A DNA stretch of 64,000 bases from Dryococelus australis. Its lineage: Eukaryota > Arthropoda > Insecta > Phasmatodea > Phasmatidae. Shown here piece after piece: positions 31,780 to 43,148 of the stretch. The notes beneath the pieces are model-generated. The model did not search any database. It had not been told where the DNA came from and worked only from the letters and a program-made list of their open reading frames with translations. Numbering within the stretch: the stretch's first letter is position 1; each line of letters starts with the position of its first letter. The stretch spans positions 60,467,760 through 60,531,759 of the forward strand of contig CM057005.1 of assembly GCA_029891345.1 (NCBI GenBank), given 5' to 3'. The translations under genes and the position numbers were made by a program.

Positions 31780-32600
31780 GTCTATCTTCAACAAGAACTG
31801 GGCCCCAAGACGTAGACAAGGCAGGTGTGAATATTCCCGGTCGAGTGGGCGAGATACTTTTTTTTTTTTTTTTTTGGCGGGTTTTGGCGTTCGGTCAAGC
31901 CATCTGCGGGCGATCACGAACCGTGCGTGTGGTCAGTGCGTTTGGACCGCTGCCGAAGCGACACGAGTCTGTCTGTAGCACAACACGGGAACTGTTGGTG
32001 GCACCGCTGGCCGCCGCAAGCTTTATTTAGAACTGCCGCCACTATCATTCCGGATAAATTGCCGCCCGGGCGGTAGCTTCCGCGCTAGAGTCGACCAAGC
32101 CACTTTTGTAACTAGGGCTATGCTTAAGACGCTCGTCCAACTAGAGTTTTTTTTTTTTTTTTTTTTTTTTCCCCTCGTTTGATGCCGAGAGGCGAGGGAG
32201 TGTTAAAGGCGACACTGCCACGCGCATCAAGTCCCCCATCGCCGCTAAGCGCAAGGCTCATAACTGACGTGCAGTGTTCTCATCGTGCTGCGTGTACCCA
32301 TGGGACGTTCAGCGACTACCATATTATTTTATTGGTGGAAAGTGTGTAGGAAGGTTCAATGCATGCCCCTTGACTAGTTTTGTATGGATCTGACACGTAC
32401 ATTTTGAGATACAGATCTTTGAAAAATCTGAAATGGTGTTTCTAATTACCGCGAGGTCTTGAAAATGCTCAACAACCCTCGTCTGAAATGGGTGTTCTTC
32501 TCGTAGGTCAGTACACTGGACGCACGTTTAATAGTGTCGCAGGAAAACTTGTATTTCGAACACTCTGTAACGCACTTCAAGCGCCAGGTAGACGGGCACC
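31780..32600. other. GC-rich unassigned segment with poly(T) runs
   Basis: A T17-type run is at about 31859-31875 and a T24-type run at about 32147-32170. Between and after them the sequence is GC-rich (for example CCGCTGGCCGCCGCAAGC). Frames are open for up to about 120 codons on the plus strand, but no protein motif is readable. Confidence 0.4.
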
Positions 32601-33403
32601 TTAAGGTTAAAGTCAAGCAACTGCCTATGGAGCACTGCACCCGACTGTATAATGTGAATAACTCATGAACAATTAGTACAGACACCATAAAAATTGGCAG
32701 AAAATTGCGATTTATGCTGTATATAAAAGAAGAATGTATATATATATTTTGCCAAATTATAAAATGTTTTACTAAAATATACTTTTAAAATCTAAAAATT
32801 TAGTCGATCGTTAAGAGTCAGCATTTTTAACAAAATTTAAGCGCATTTACGTTTAGGGTGGTCTGGAAAGCAAAATTTTCAAGAAAATCTTCTTCAAGAA
32901 AGATCGTCATAATATTTACTGTGGCCATATGTTATAAAATCATTGTAATAATGTACCATATCAATTTTATAAATACATTTATTTACGTAAGTTTCAGCAA
33001 TAAATGTTTGTGTCAAATGGACGCACACAAAATCAATTATAAAAAATTATTTCTTACATTATTATTGCAATTTCCTTACACACAATCATAGTAAACATTA
33101 TGACGATATTCCATGAAAAAGATTTTCTTGCAAATTCTTCTTTCTGAAGTATGCAGAATTGAAATTAGCTTAAATATTGTTAAAAATACTACTTTAATCG
33201 ATTATTTTTACATTTAAAAATTATATTACAGTTTAGTAAAATATTTTATAATTTTGCAAAATATATACATTCTTCTTTCATATACAGCATAAATAGCACT
33301 TTTCTGGTAATTTTTATGGTGTCTGCTATACTTTTTTGCGTGTTCTTCACGTTGTATAGTCAGTTGCAGTGCTCCATAGGCAGTTGCTTTACTTCAACCT
33401 TAA
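32601..33403. mobile_element. Palindromic (foldback) element, ~330-bp arms
   Basis: The left arm starts GGTTAAAGTCAAGCAACTGC followed by CTATGGAGCACTGCA. The right arm, in reverse complement, starts GGTTGAAGTAAAGCAACTGC followed by CTATGGAGCACTGCA. Both arms continue with ACACCATAAAAATT, TTTATGCTGTATAT, AGAAGAATGTATATAT, AAATTATAAAAT and, near the centre, TCTTTC.TGAA-type blocks. The loop is about 130 bp. TTAA occurs at both edges (32601-32604 and 33400-33403), the target-site type of piggyBac elements, although the GGTT terminus is not typical for that family. No coding sequence is visible. Confidence 0.8.
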
Positions 33404-33662
33404 GAGTGAGGGAGTGAAGATATTTGGGCGGCTCTTAACGAGGTCTGAAGAGCCGATGAGGATGAAATGAAGTGAGAGCGGAGCAGCGCCGGAATGAAAG
33501 GGTGAGGGGAACGGGAGATCCTCGAGAAAACCCACCGACCAACGGGAATCGTCCGGCACGTTTCCCACATGCCAAAATCCTAAGGGGCGACCCCGCAGGA
33601 AACGGAACCTGGTTCGCCTTGGTGGGAGGCCAGTAGTCTAGCCACTACGCCACCGCGGCCCC
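33404..33662 (-). mobile_element. tRNA-derived SINE-1 copy
   Basis: On the minus strand the head is GGGGCCGCGGTGGCGTAGTG with GCTAGACTACTGGCC. The body contains GGGAAACGTGCCGGACGATT and CTCGAGGATCTCCCGTTCCC. The tail ends CTTCACTCCCTCACTC at the very edge of the palindromic element. It faces the SINE-1 copy at 33864 head to head, about 200 bp apart. Confidence 0.88.
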
Positions 33663-33863
33663 GCCAGCAGAACGTAAAGCTACTGTTTTGCAGCACAGTT
33701 TCGACGCATGCAGCGGTCGAACACAAACTCCACTCCAACGGAAATAAAACATACTTTAATTTAGGCAGTGACACGATCTCCGTCTCGAGCGTACCGAAAC
33801 AAGAAGCAGTCGTGAGTTACCTGCGGACACCGTGGCTAAACGGTCGTCACGCTACGAAGGAAA

Positions 33864-34118
33864 GTGGCCTTGGTGGCAGTTCGGTTAGCCTGCTCGCCTC
33901 CCATCAAGGCGATCCGTGTTGAATCTCCGGCCGGGGTCACTCTGTGTTTTCGCATGTGGGAATCGTGCCGGGCGATAGCGTTGGTCGGCGGGTTTTCTCA
34001 GGCATCTCCTGTTTTCCCCGCCCTTTCATTCCGGTGCCGCTCCATACTCACCTCAATCGCCGTCATCGGCTCTCAAGACCTCGATGTTAAGAGTCGTACA
34101 AATCTCTTCACTCACTCA
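33864..34118 (+). mobile_element. tRNA-derived SINE-1 copy
   Basis: The head GTGGCCTTGGTGGCAGTTCG with GTTAGCCTGCTCGCC is followed by a degraded B box (GTTGAATCTCC). The body GTGGGAATCGTGCCGGGCGA, the TTTTCTCAGGCATCTCCTGT block, and a 3' end CTCTTCACTCACTCAAG complete the copy. The 96-codon open frame over it is incidental. Confidence 0.87.
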
Positions 34119-34648
34119 AGCTACAAAGAAAATAATACCGACATTGAGCTATAAGCATGGATTATATCAGCGAAATTACAGTTTCTAGAGATCCGGTCAT
34201 CCCTTAAGAGCAAAGATCTCACATTGAAGACCTTGATACGGTCGTTCGTAGTGCTCAGTTTAGAGTCATCGGAGATGATACCACAGCGTACTGGCTTGGA
34301 ATCCCTGCAATGGGATCAAAGTTTGCGGAGTGAGAAGAAAAAAAAATTAGTCTTTCTTTAGTGTGTAAGGTTACTCAAGCCGAACACAATTATGTTAAAC
34401 AAGATCTAACTGGAAATAGTGTATGTTATGATTAATGATATTACTACTGTTCGTTCTATTTACAATATTCGCCTAGCTAATATCATCAGCAACCTTAAAA
34501 TTTTTTTTACGTAGACTTACGAGTAGCCTTCCTCAAGTTGTATTTTTTATAATTAGTTTGAATTCAGCGATGGCCAATTCATGATACCATAGAAGAATTC
34601 ATTTAATGTAATCAAGAAATGTATTACTAACGTTATTCGACTAATTTC

Positions 34649-34890
34649 TGGTGAAGTGTCCAGACTACTCGTCTCCTACTTAGGAGATCCAGGTTCGAGT
34701 CCTGGCGGGTCCACTCCCGGATTTTCGCATGTGGGATTCGTTCAGGACGATGCCACTGGTCGGCGGGTTTTCTCGGGGATCTCCCGTTTCTCCGTACTTG
34801 CATTCCGGCTCTGCTCCGTACTCACCTAGCTTAACCCTCATCGGGTCTCGAAATGATAAAAGGGGGCCAAATTTCTCTATTCCACTCTAC
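34649..34890 (+). mobile_element. tRNA-derived SINE-1 copy, 5'-degraded
   Basis: The head is shortened (GGTGAAGTGTCCAGACTACT) but the B box GGTTCGAGTCC is intact. The body GTGGGATTCGTTCAGGACGA, TTTTCTCGGGGATCTCCCGT and CATTCCGGCTCTGCTCCGTA follow. The 3' part after TCATCGGGTCTCGAAATG is diverged. This is the third SINE-1 copy within 1.5 kb. Confidence 0.82.
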
Positions 34891-36175
34891 TAATTTGAGT
34901 TTAAAACAAACTCCCGTTCAAATAAATAAATTAACCGAAATTCAGATTCCTATTTTTTTTTTATCTGTATTTCACATTTTGTAATGCATTTAAAGATAAA
35001 AATTGTTGATTGTCATTTCAAAAAGGCTTGCTTGCTGTATCGTAATCTATTGTGAGGTAAAATTACGGATAAGTAAAAAGTATGCCGTAACCTTTCGCGA
35101 TCAGCTACTGCTTTTAGAAAGTTCGATAGACGCAAGCCCCGATAATCGGCAACATTTCGCACCGACTTACCGTATGTGGCAACGAAGGAATTTTAGTCCT
35201 AAAATTTTGGGGTAAAAGTTGTTATTAACATTTATCTAGAAATTTGGTTGTAGAAATGAGACTTACAGGTGTTAAAAAAAGTGGTCAAACTATGAAGAAA
35301 AGAAATTATTTCGATCCTTATATTATTTCAGTTCTTATGCTGTCGTCATCACTTATGTTCTTTATTTATTAAAGTAAAGTGGAACTGAGAATATTTCTTG
35401 ATTATTTTAAAACGAAGCAGTAGCAGTTTCTATCCCAACTTAATACGTTTTCTTATTTACAGATATCGCGACGAAAAAAAGGGTCCTAGATCGTATCTGC
35501 CAAATTAAGTAGTAAACAACTGTAGCTCACGGGTTTAACACTTTGCAACACTGAGCCACATTATGTGCATAAGTCAATATTCCATTACAGGCTTGAAGCG
35601 TATAATCTATTTGCGCATGTGAAGATGCGGTCACTCAATCGGTTGTTGCACTTCGCTTGCGCCACGTCTTTATTCTTGTCGCCCACTCAGAACTCACCTA
35701 CTGTACTGACGAATTTATGTTAATGGCCTGGTGTTTTGGAGGCTGTGTCCAGATTCACTTTCACCTATTTGTTATACTTTGTTTATGTTGTGGTCAAACC
35801 GTACTTGTTAAGGTTGGGAAAATCTCATAATTGTAGAGCATTTGGGGCAAATAAATATAAGAAGCTATAGGATACTATATGGATATATAATAAAACATCT
35901 TGAGAGTACATAAAATACTGTAAGGTCGGGGTGGCATTGTTAATTTAATTACATCCACTACCTTACTGAGAGCCACGTTAGTATGTTCAACCAGTCCCAT
36001 CTTGAGAAGTATTGGAAGGATGATGAAGTATGACGGTCGGCACAGCAATCTTCTTGTGAAGTCCATCTCGGCCGGCGACACATGGAGAAAGACCTCTGCC
36101 GCCTCTCTACAGTGCCCTCATATCGGTGTCGTATAACGAAACATGCACTGATTTCCTGGCTGGTAAAGGTAGGTA
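34891..36175. other. AT-rich intergenic, nothing recognised
   Basis: The short open frames (for example 35003-35215 and 35875-36081) show no family signature, and I noticed no repeat shared with the rest of the window. Confidence 0.4.
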
Positions 36176-36506
36176 AAGTCTGTTAACGATACAGTGAGCA
36201 CTTTAGAAATGAACCTTAGAAAACAGTCACTGGCCCTGCATGCATATAGTCTTAAGGGCGCACTGAGTGACATGTGGCCTGTATAGTTGGTAACGATGGA
36301 CGAAAAGTAGTTCCATATATTAATGTCGAATCAAACGTGTTAGGTATCCAACTGTGATAATTTTTGTTATTTCTTTCGCTTTCTATTTTTTTAAGGCATC
36401 TAAGTGTAAAAATGAGCAGATATGCAAATTATATACTTACTTAATAATTTCATATTCCCGACGCAGTGTTTTCAAAAGTGCTCATTTTACCGTGAACAAC
36501 CTATAG
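36176..36506 (+). mobile_element. MITE-A copy, internally deleted
   Basis: It starts AAGTCTGTTAACGATACAGT with GAGCACTTTAGAAAT and ends TTCAAAAGTGCTCATTTTAC with CGTGAACAACCTATA. The interior follows the reference copy through GTTGGTAACGATGGA and AAGTGTAAAAATGAGCAG, then skips about 90 bp after the CCGACGCA block before the right terminus. Confidence 0.78.
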
Positions 36507-36520
36507 TTGAGCTTAACGCC

Positions 36521-36751
36521 TCATCAACAGCGAGGTCATTAGAGACGGTGCAAGTGCCACAGGACGAAGGATCGGGGAAGGATTGGAAGGAATCTGCCAT
36601 GGCCTTTGTTAGGGACCCATCGCATCATTCGCCTGGAGTGATTTCGGGAAACCATGGGAAACCGAAATCAGGATGGCCGGACCGGGAATCGAACCCGGGT
36701 CCTCCCGAATGCGAGTCCAGTGAGTTACCACTGCGCCACCTCGCTCGGTAG
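36521..36751 (-). mobile_element. tRNA-derived SINE, second family (SINE-2)
   Basis: On the minus strand the head is ACCGAGCGAGGTGGCGCAGT followed by GGTAACTCACTGGACTCGCA. It has an A box, TGGCGCAGTGGT, and a perfect B box, GGTTCGATTCC. The body CCATCCTGATTTCGGTTTCC with CATGGTTTCCC is of a type widespread in orthopteroid and hemipteran insects, as I recall. The head differs from SINE-1 and the body is unrelated. A related fragment lies at about 62340-62480. Confidence 0.85.
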
Positions 36752-36872
36752 CTGGTAGAAGGGATTCCTGCTTACCGGGGTTTGGGCAATGCTAGTCCCG
36801 ATTGCAGCAACTGGCTGTCCTGATTACTGCGCATGATTGATGGCGTGTTCAGGCAGGCCTTCGAAATAAGGC

Positions 36873-36980
36873 ATGTTCACGCTATGGTAACATATGGCAT
36901 TAGCCATACTTGTGGCTCGTGTTTGTATGTTCACGCTATGGTAACATATGGCATTAGCCATACTTGTGGCTCGTGTTTGT
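36873..36980. repeat. Exact 54-bp tandem duplication
   Basis: Two adjacent copies of a 54-bp unit begin ATGTTCACGCTATGGTAACA at 36873 and 36927 and run through GCCATACTTGTGGCTCGTGT. By eye they are identical, which suggests a recent event. A third, truncated start (ATGTTCATC) follows. Confidence 0.9.
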
Positions 36981-37099
36981 ATGTTCATCATGCTCGCTAA
37001 CGCTGTGGCAGGCGTAAATCGCGAGACTATAATTGCATGATTATTATTTTTTTACCGGTATGGCATTTTGGGTAAAGTCAATCAGTTGTTTAGAACCAT

Positions 37100-37380
37100 T
37101 CCTCAGACCGGACTACGTAATATTCACTTGGAAAATAAATTCGTGCCGGCGGGAAGGATCACAGGCGGTGTGGGCGGGGCTTGTGGCGTCCGCCTCTCTG
37201 GTTGGCTGCGAGAGGTCGCTCTTTGTGGATCCTCGGGTGAACCCGAGCGGCAAGGGAAAATAGCCGGTCGCCCAGACGAGGCAGAAATGAAACAGACGGG
37301 AGCGGGAGAGCACAGGCCTTCAAAAGGCTTGTACACTTTACTTTGTTAATCTCGAGACGTGAGTGCCGAACACTCACTGA
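37100..37380. other. GC-rich block, unassigned
   Basis: CpG-rich sequence has open frames on both strands (up to about 90 codons on plus and 72 on minus) but none with a recognisable motif. It may be an unclassified repeat end or the CpG-rich start of a transcript. Confidence 0.35.
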
Positions 37381-38457
37381 AGGCCTGATTTACCTTTCTA
37401 TACGTTAAAGGCCCAGCGTGGAAGCTTTCGAGAAATAGTTAAATGCTCGGAAAACCAATAAGTACGCCTTCATAATAATTCCTTTATGAACTTTTGAAAA
37501 GATTTGTGTTAAGCCTTAAGGCTGCTGCGCTGTTGAGAATATGGTATTTGGTTTCGGTTTTTTGAAACAAATTTCGAAGATATAAAATTGAAACAAAAAC
37601 GTAAGTGTGAGATATTATACTCCCAAACTCTTTATCGAGGTCAATATCACGATTTGTTTTTCAGTAACTTTTCATTTAATCAATAAATTTTCTCATCATT
37701 TCAGGAAACAGGTTATACATTAATACTACAAAAAGACTTCGATAGCAAATAAGCACGAATATTTCTGCTCAAAAAGGGTCCCCGGTGGTATGTATCTACC
37801 CTTAAGAAGAACACCAAAGAAAAAATTAATTTCATTAACATGTATTTCCCTATGCCAAATTCTCAATCAGGCAACAGCCTTAATTAATGTAGTTTTGTTC
37901 GTTAGATTCTTCAACACTCCCCTTGAGATAGCTGGTGCTGTGTAATTCATAGTGATTTTAATTTGTGATTCTCGGCGCATTACAACGTATTTTAAGTATA
38001 GCTGATCAATTTCTTTTCGGCTGAAAGATGTCTTTTGAAAGAAGGATGTTTTATTTTATGCTCCTTGTTTTAGAAAGTAAAAAAAAAAAAATATCTCCAT
38101 TGGAGAGGTAGGTTCAGGTTTAAAAATTATGGGAGTGTTAATAAATCGTTGCCCGTACGATATAAGGACATTGTGTTGAAATTGTAAGGGTTTGATTGTG
38201 CTGGCTGTAATCCGCCCGCAAGAATATCTTCACTCACTCAACCTCGACATCAAGAAGCAACCTCACGAAATACCGTCAATTGCAAGATTTTGCTCTCAAA
38301 ATGACGGCAGCTTGCCGACAGTAATCACGAAAACATTTGGTTTTGCTATAGTTCACATTTAATATGACACATTATAAAATAAATATAAAAAAATCCCAGC
38401 ACTCAATTGTAAACAGCTTAGTAAAAATAACTGATTGGACTACTTACAGCAATGCTG
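37381..38457. other. AT-rich intergenic, nothing recognised
   Basis: A short orphan of the SINE-1 tail (ATCTTCACTCACTCAACCTC) lies at about 38226-38245. No other feature is supported. Confidence 0.4.
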
Positions 38458-38469
38458 ACAGCAAACGAG

Positions 38470-38709
38470 TGAGTGAGTGAAGAGTTCTGGGCGGCTCTTA
38501 ACAGCGAGGTCTTGAGAGCCGATGAGGGTGATTGAGGCGAGTATGAAGCAGCGCTGGAACGGAAGATCCCCAGAAAACCCGCCGACCAGCGGCATCTTCC
38601 GTCACGATTCCCACATGCGGAAATTCTGGCGTGGCTCAGCTGGGGACTGAACCCAGCTCGCCTTGGTGGGTGGCGAGCAGGCTAACCGCTCATCCACCGT
38701 GGCTCCCTG
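38470..38709 (-). mobile_element. tRNA-derived SINE-1 copy with target-site duplication
   Basis: On the minus strand it runs from GGAGCCACGGTGGATGAGCG with GTTAGCCTGCTCGCC, through GTGGGAATCGTGACGGAAGA, to the CTTCACTCACTCACTC tail. Flanks ACAGCAAACGAG (38458-38469) and ACAACGAACGAG (38710-38721) match at 10 of 12 positions. That is the signature of LINE-mediated retroposition and fixes the element's borders. Confidence 0.87.
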
Positions 38710-38721
38710 ACAACGAACGAG

Positions 38722-41700
38722 AATTCGTCCCATTTTTTTTAACGTTACGTAGGAAATGTAACGTTTAGTTTAGTAGCAATGGTTTATTTTTGTTCTATAC
38801 GAGTTGCAGTAGCAATATCTGTGACAAATGCATATTTTGTTTGTCACAATTTTACATTTGGCGCGTTCAGCGAGCAAATGAATACTGCAGAGCTTAAAAC
38901 TCTTCACGACATTCAGCCGTACCACTGGAAGGCAGCGGTAGTGCTTCGATGGCAGAGTGAAAATACCTGCCGCTTCTCAGATTCAGGTAGGCGACAGACA
39001 CCAGCTGCAGTGCAAATATGGCGTCAGAAACGAGTAAGCCATGTGGTGTTAATATGGTCATGTGCGGTGCTACTGGAAGCGAGACGATTTGCACATTAAA
39101 GCGAAGAATGCCAACGAAATATGTCGGAGTTCGTGTGTTATTAGTAACATTGGGGATTGTTATTTTTACTTTTAGGAATTAAATTCACTACTGGATACAA
39201 TCAGAAATATTTTATTAAAATATCATGAAACAATGCATCAACAAATAAGCAAAGGTCAGCACACTTAAATTATGGCAATGTCGTTACGAGTAATTTATTC
39301 AGCAGAACCTCCACCGCTGCTTCAGCACTAACTGGTAGTACTTCGCCCAATGAACGATCCTTATGTGAATTGATCAACGCATGAAAGTCATAAGGCCCGA
39401 GGTAATGTTAACATTTACATGGGAAGCTACGAAAAGCGCTGGCAAAATAATATTACGTAGAGTTTTCAAAACTGCTCAACTGCCACAGACCAACAATATG
39501 CCCGAGCCATGAAAGACTTATGGCAATTGTAGGAGATCAACACCCATGCCTTCCAAAGTCATAACCACCATAATCAGTAGGTAAACCTCCCAGTTCAGCC
39601 AGTATCTGGTCACAGGACTGGGACGCGAATCACATGCTCCAAAAAGGGACAAACTCCTCAAGCGTTCTCAGGCCTTTTTCCAGATGGCGCTCAACATGAA
39701 GCACGTTAAACAAATTCCGCTACAATTATTGTAGACCTTTTTAAAAGAAACGATTTAAGATATAAAAGGCCAAGCCCCCAAATGTAGTTTTTCCTTTTAA
39801 ATAAAAAAAAACGTGATTTAGAGACGTCCAAAATAGAATTACTTCAGTTACGATTTTTTATAAGTTTTTTAGGACGTGGCTATCGCCACCAAGTAAATCA
39901 CTAACGTTGAAACATTACCAATACTCACTAGTGTCATAATATTCCTTTTGTTCTCTTGTTATTATTTTTTTTAATTAACTGGTATGGATACAAAAATACG
40001 AGTACTGTAAGGTGCAAGGTAAATTTGTTTAAACATCAATTTCGCGATGGTAAATAAGTAAGGTTATTTAACAAGAAAACATTATAGATCACATGAGTAT
40101 TAACTGAGAATACAATAATATGTACCTTGCAAATGAATAACACTTCTTGTTGGGAATACAAAACAATTATTAACATATTAAATATTAAAGTGTGGTGCAC
40201 CACTAAATAAAATTATTAAAGTTATCGTAAGTACCAACACATTTCTAACATTTTAATTTCTGGAAAATATATATATTTTTTAAATTATTTCTGAAAGTCT
40301 ACAATATTTTTTGTTATAATTTATATACAAGTTTAACTTCGATCTCACCCATCTATGAAAACGTCCAGACGAAATTTTTTTCGTAGGTTTGGGGGTTTTC
40401 GAATCACTAAATTTAGGATATCAAGCTTACTTAAAATATTAAATAGAAGACACGCTTTTCTGGAAGTTGAAGTACAGTTGGCAGATTAACAGCCACGGTG
40501 AAACACCATTGCCATGAGGCTGGACTCTATAGTATCAAAACATATATCCGCAAGATGCTGGACGGCGTATGGACCATTGGTGGTGCCGGCAGTATAAAGT
40601 TAAATGATCCACCAATATTAAAAAAAAAAAATCTCGTATAACTAAAATGTGAATCACGCAGGGAAATTAACAATGTATTAACAACAAAGGCATTAATGGA
40701 AAGTACTACGAAATGTTTAGTCGAATGAAGATTTCCAAGCGAAAAGGTATTTTATCACATTACAGTAGCATTACGCATAAGCGATAAGGCTTAGTCATCA
40801 CACCACTACTCGAGTGACTGGACTATTGCGACCACATGGCGAGTCCGAAATAATCGAATTGCCACGCTGTGGTCCCGAGTACAACCTTTTTAACAATTTT
40901 AAAATAAGTTTACGTTTCTTTTTTTCTACCTTGCACAATTTATATTCGTGAGATGTAGAAATAAATTTTTACCTTAAGTAACATTAAGTGAATATTATAA
41001 TCCAAACTATATTATAAAGTACTTTAAAGTTACAAACAGAAGCTAAAGTGACATCTATCGTAGCCGAAAGAAAATATTTTAATAGGTCACTATAAAGACA
41101 AGATTTAAAGTGTTATACCAAAGAACGAACAGAAACAGCGAAGACATATAAAATAATATAAATCATACATTTTAAAGTGTTATCGAACAATAGCTGACAA
41201 ATGAATGAATTTGACGATAGTTAACAATGGAAAAGAAACTCATACAATATAGTAAAAAGCGACGGGACTTGCCATAACAATTTGCTAGAAAAGTCAACTG
41301 AGACGTTAAGAAGGTAAGTGCCCCAAAATAAAACCGACCACAGTAACATTACCAAAGATTACAAAATTAGCAATTACTCACCTTAAGTAGAGAAGGGTCC
41401 ATATATCTGGTAAAGAGCGGCAAAGGACGCAAACACATATTCTTTCTAGAAGATGTCACACTTAATTCAAAAACATGCCCTCAGATTTATACCTTAAAAG
41501 TACGAGCACACAAACCAATATGAATGCTATGTAAATTTAACTGCGATATTTATAAAATAATTTCGATTAAAAATTTTAAAAACATGACGGTGAAATATAA
41601 AAATGTCTTTTTTTGGTTTCTATAAATTGATTGTTGGTAGAACACTGTCTTCTAACATGTTTGTTGAGATTTGTAGGATTAGGCACTTCGCTTCTATGCA

Positions 41701-42252
41701 GGGATGCTGATATCGGAAGAAATATCGAGATTATTTATATTGGTTATTTATAAAAGTATTGTTTCACGAAAGAAATATCGAAAGAAAAATATGGGCTTCC
41801 GGTACATTGGAATTCGATATTTTAATGTATTAAAGTGTTTGACAAATGTAAAATTATTTGGAATATTACACATTGAGGATACGAGGCATTACAGAAAGGC
41901 CTGTTTTTGATGCATGTTGTCAAATTAAACAAAGTTATTTTTGAATTAAATTTTTGTATTCAAAACAGAGCGTAATAAAATAGAACTAAAAAAATATATA
42001 TATTCCCGTTACATGGGAAACAAATGTTAATATCGATAAAATATTGTGTAAACATATCGACATGTCTTTTATATAATATCGTATATAACCGTATATAACC
42101 ATACGATGTAATAAACAGATCGGCGGTGTTCCGTGACAAATTATGCGCAGAAGGCGGCATTATAGTGTTTCCCTAGTTCCTTAGTTCCCTAGTTCCTCAT
42201 ACGTGTAGGAGCAACAATCGCTTAAAGCCTCAAAACAACGTTGTATGTTGCA
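38722..42252. other. Intergenic 3.5 kb, nothing recognised
   Basis: An open frame of 106 codons at 38779-39099 (plus) is not recognised and shows no conserved motif. A more mixed-composition block at about 39300-39760 has some long minus-strand frames with stops and could be a decayed exon or element. The remainder is AT-rich. A duplicated TTCCCTAGTTCC motif lies just before the Gypsy element at about 42169-42198. Confidence 0.35.
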
Positions 42253-42256
42253 CTAT

Positions 42257-43148
42257 TGTAATGTGTTGTGTTAACGCTCATACAGTTATGTATCATTATT
42301 AAATTTGCTACACTTATGGGGAGGCAACTTTTATTACTGTAACGCTATTGGGATGCATTACAATATTGCAGCTATAAAATTATACTTCTCTGATCTTGGT
42401 GTCGAACCCAAGGACAGGTCTCCCTCTCACCACGGACAGCACATCTCATGGTGGTCCTCAGCGAACTCGTCCTCTGCGGGCCGGAACAGCGGATGTGGAC
42501 GTAGAACCAGAACCTTGCCAGAATCCGGAGCCAGTAGCACACTCCTCTCGCAGAATTGGCTCTCCGAACACCAGATACCGCGTCGTCCTTGGTGCGAAGT
42601 CGAAAACCCCGGAAGTCCTCCTTTACTGGGCAGTCCTTCCTTCCGGGCTCATCGTACAGCTTATGTCTAATTACTTCTTTTTTTAAACATATATAGGCTC
42701 AGCATTTCAATACTACGCGAATAACTCTGGATCGCCGTCGTAAATATCATGCCAATAAAATATTATACATTATCTTTCATACTCAGGACTGACTTCTTTT
42801 CTGAGCTGGTCTCTCGCTGATTCCAAATTAGAATGAAGAAGTTTTTTGTTCTAAAAGACTATTGTTCGAAAAATCAATAAAATGTGATTGGCCGACTGGT
42901 GTGGCTTGATTATTTTGGGAAAGCAAAAGGTAGTGCTTGTTACGAAGACAAATACTCGTGTAAAGAAACCATAGATAATCATTAGACTTACATAGTTTAT
43001 ATAACACAACTGTCAAAATAAATAAGTATACACATATCACATTGAACGTATGCTAAACATCTTATACATTGCGTTAAAGTTTGGCATTTAAATCAAATTT
43101 AAAGGTATAAAATGAACATTATAAAGTCATAAATATTGAAGTGTTACA
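42257..43148 (-). repeat. Gypsy 3' LTR (short version, 892 bp)
   Basis: On the minus strand this is the downstream LTR. About 740 bp (42400-43148) are nearly identical to 50335-51090, with roughly ten substitutions and one small indel seen by eye. The remaining 130 bp (42257-42385) match 49723-49862 much less well, at about one difference per five or six bases. About 470 bp present in the other LTR are absent between these blocks. The open frames at 42305-42670 and 42396-42686 occur in both LTRs only because the DNA is duplicated. Confidence 0.88.

Noticed and set aside
31659..32030. 123-codon plus-strand open frame
   Set aside because: It crosses the right end of a MITE and a poly(T) run that yields a Phe string, so it is not plausible as a gene.
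42305..42686. Pair of 100-120-codon open frames repeated at 50278-50623
   Set aside because: They look conserved only because they lie in the near-identical part of the two LTRs. They run antisense to the element's genes and show no motif.
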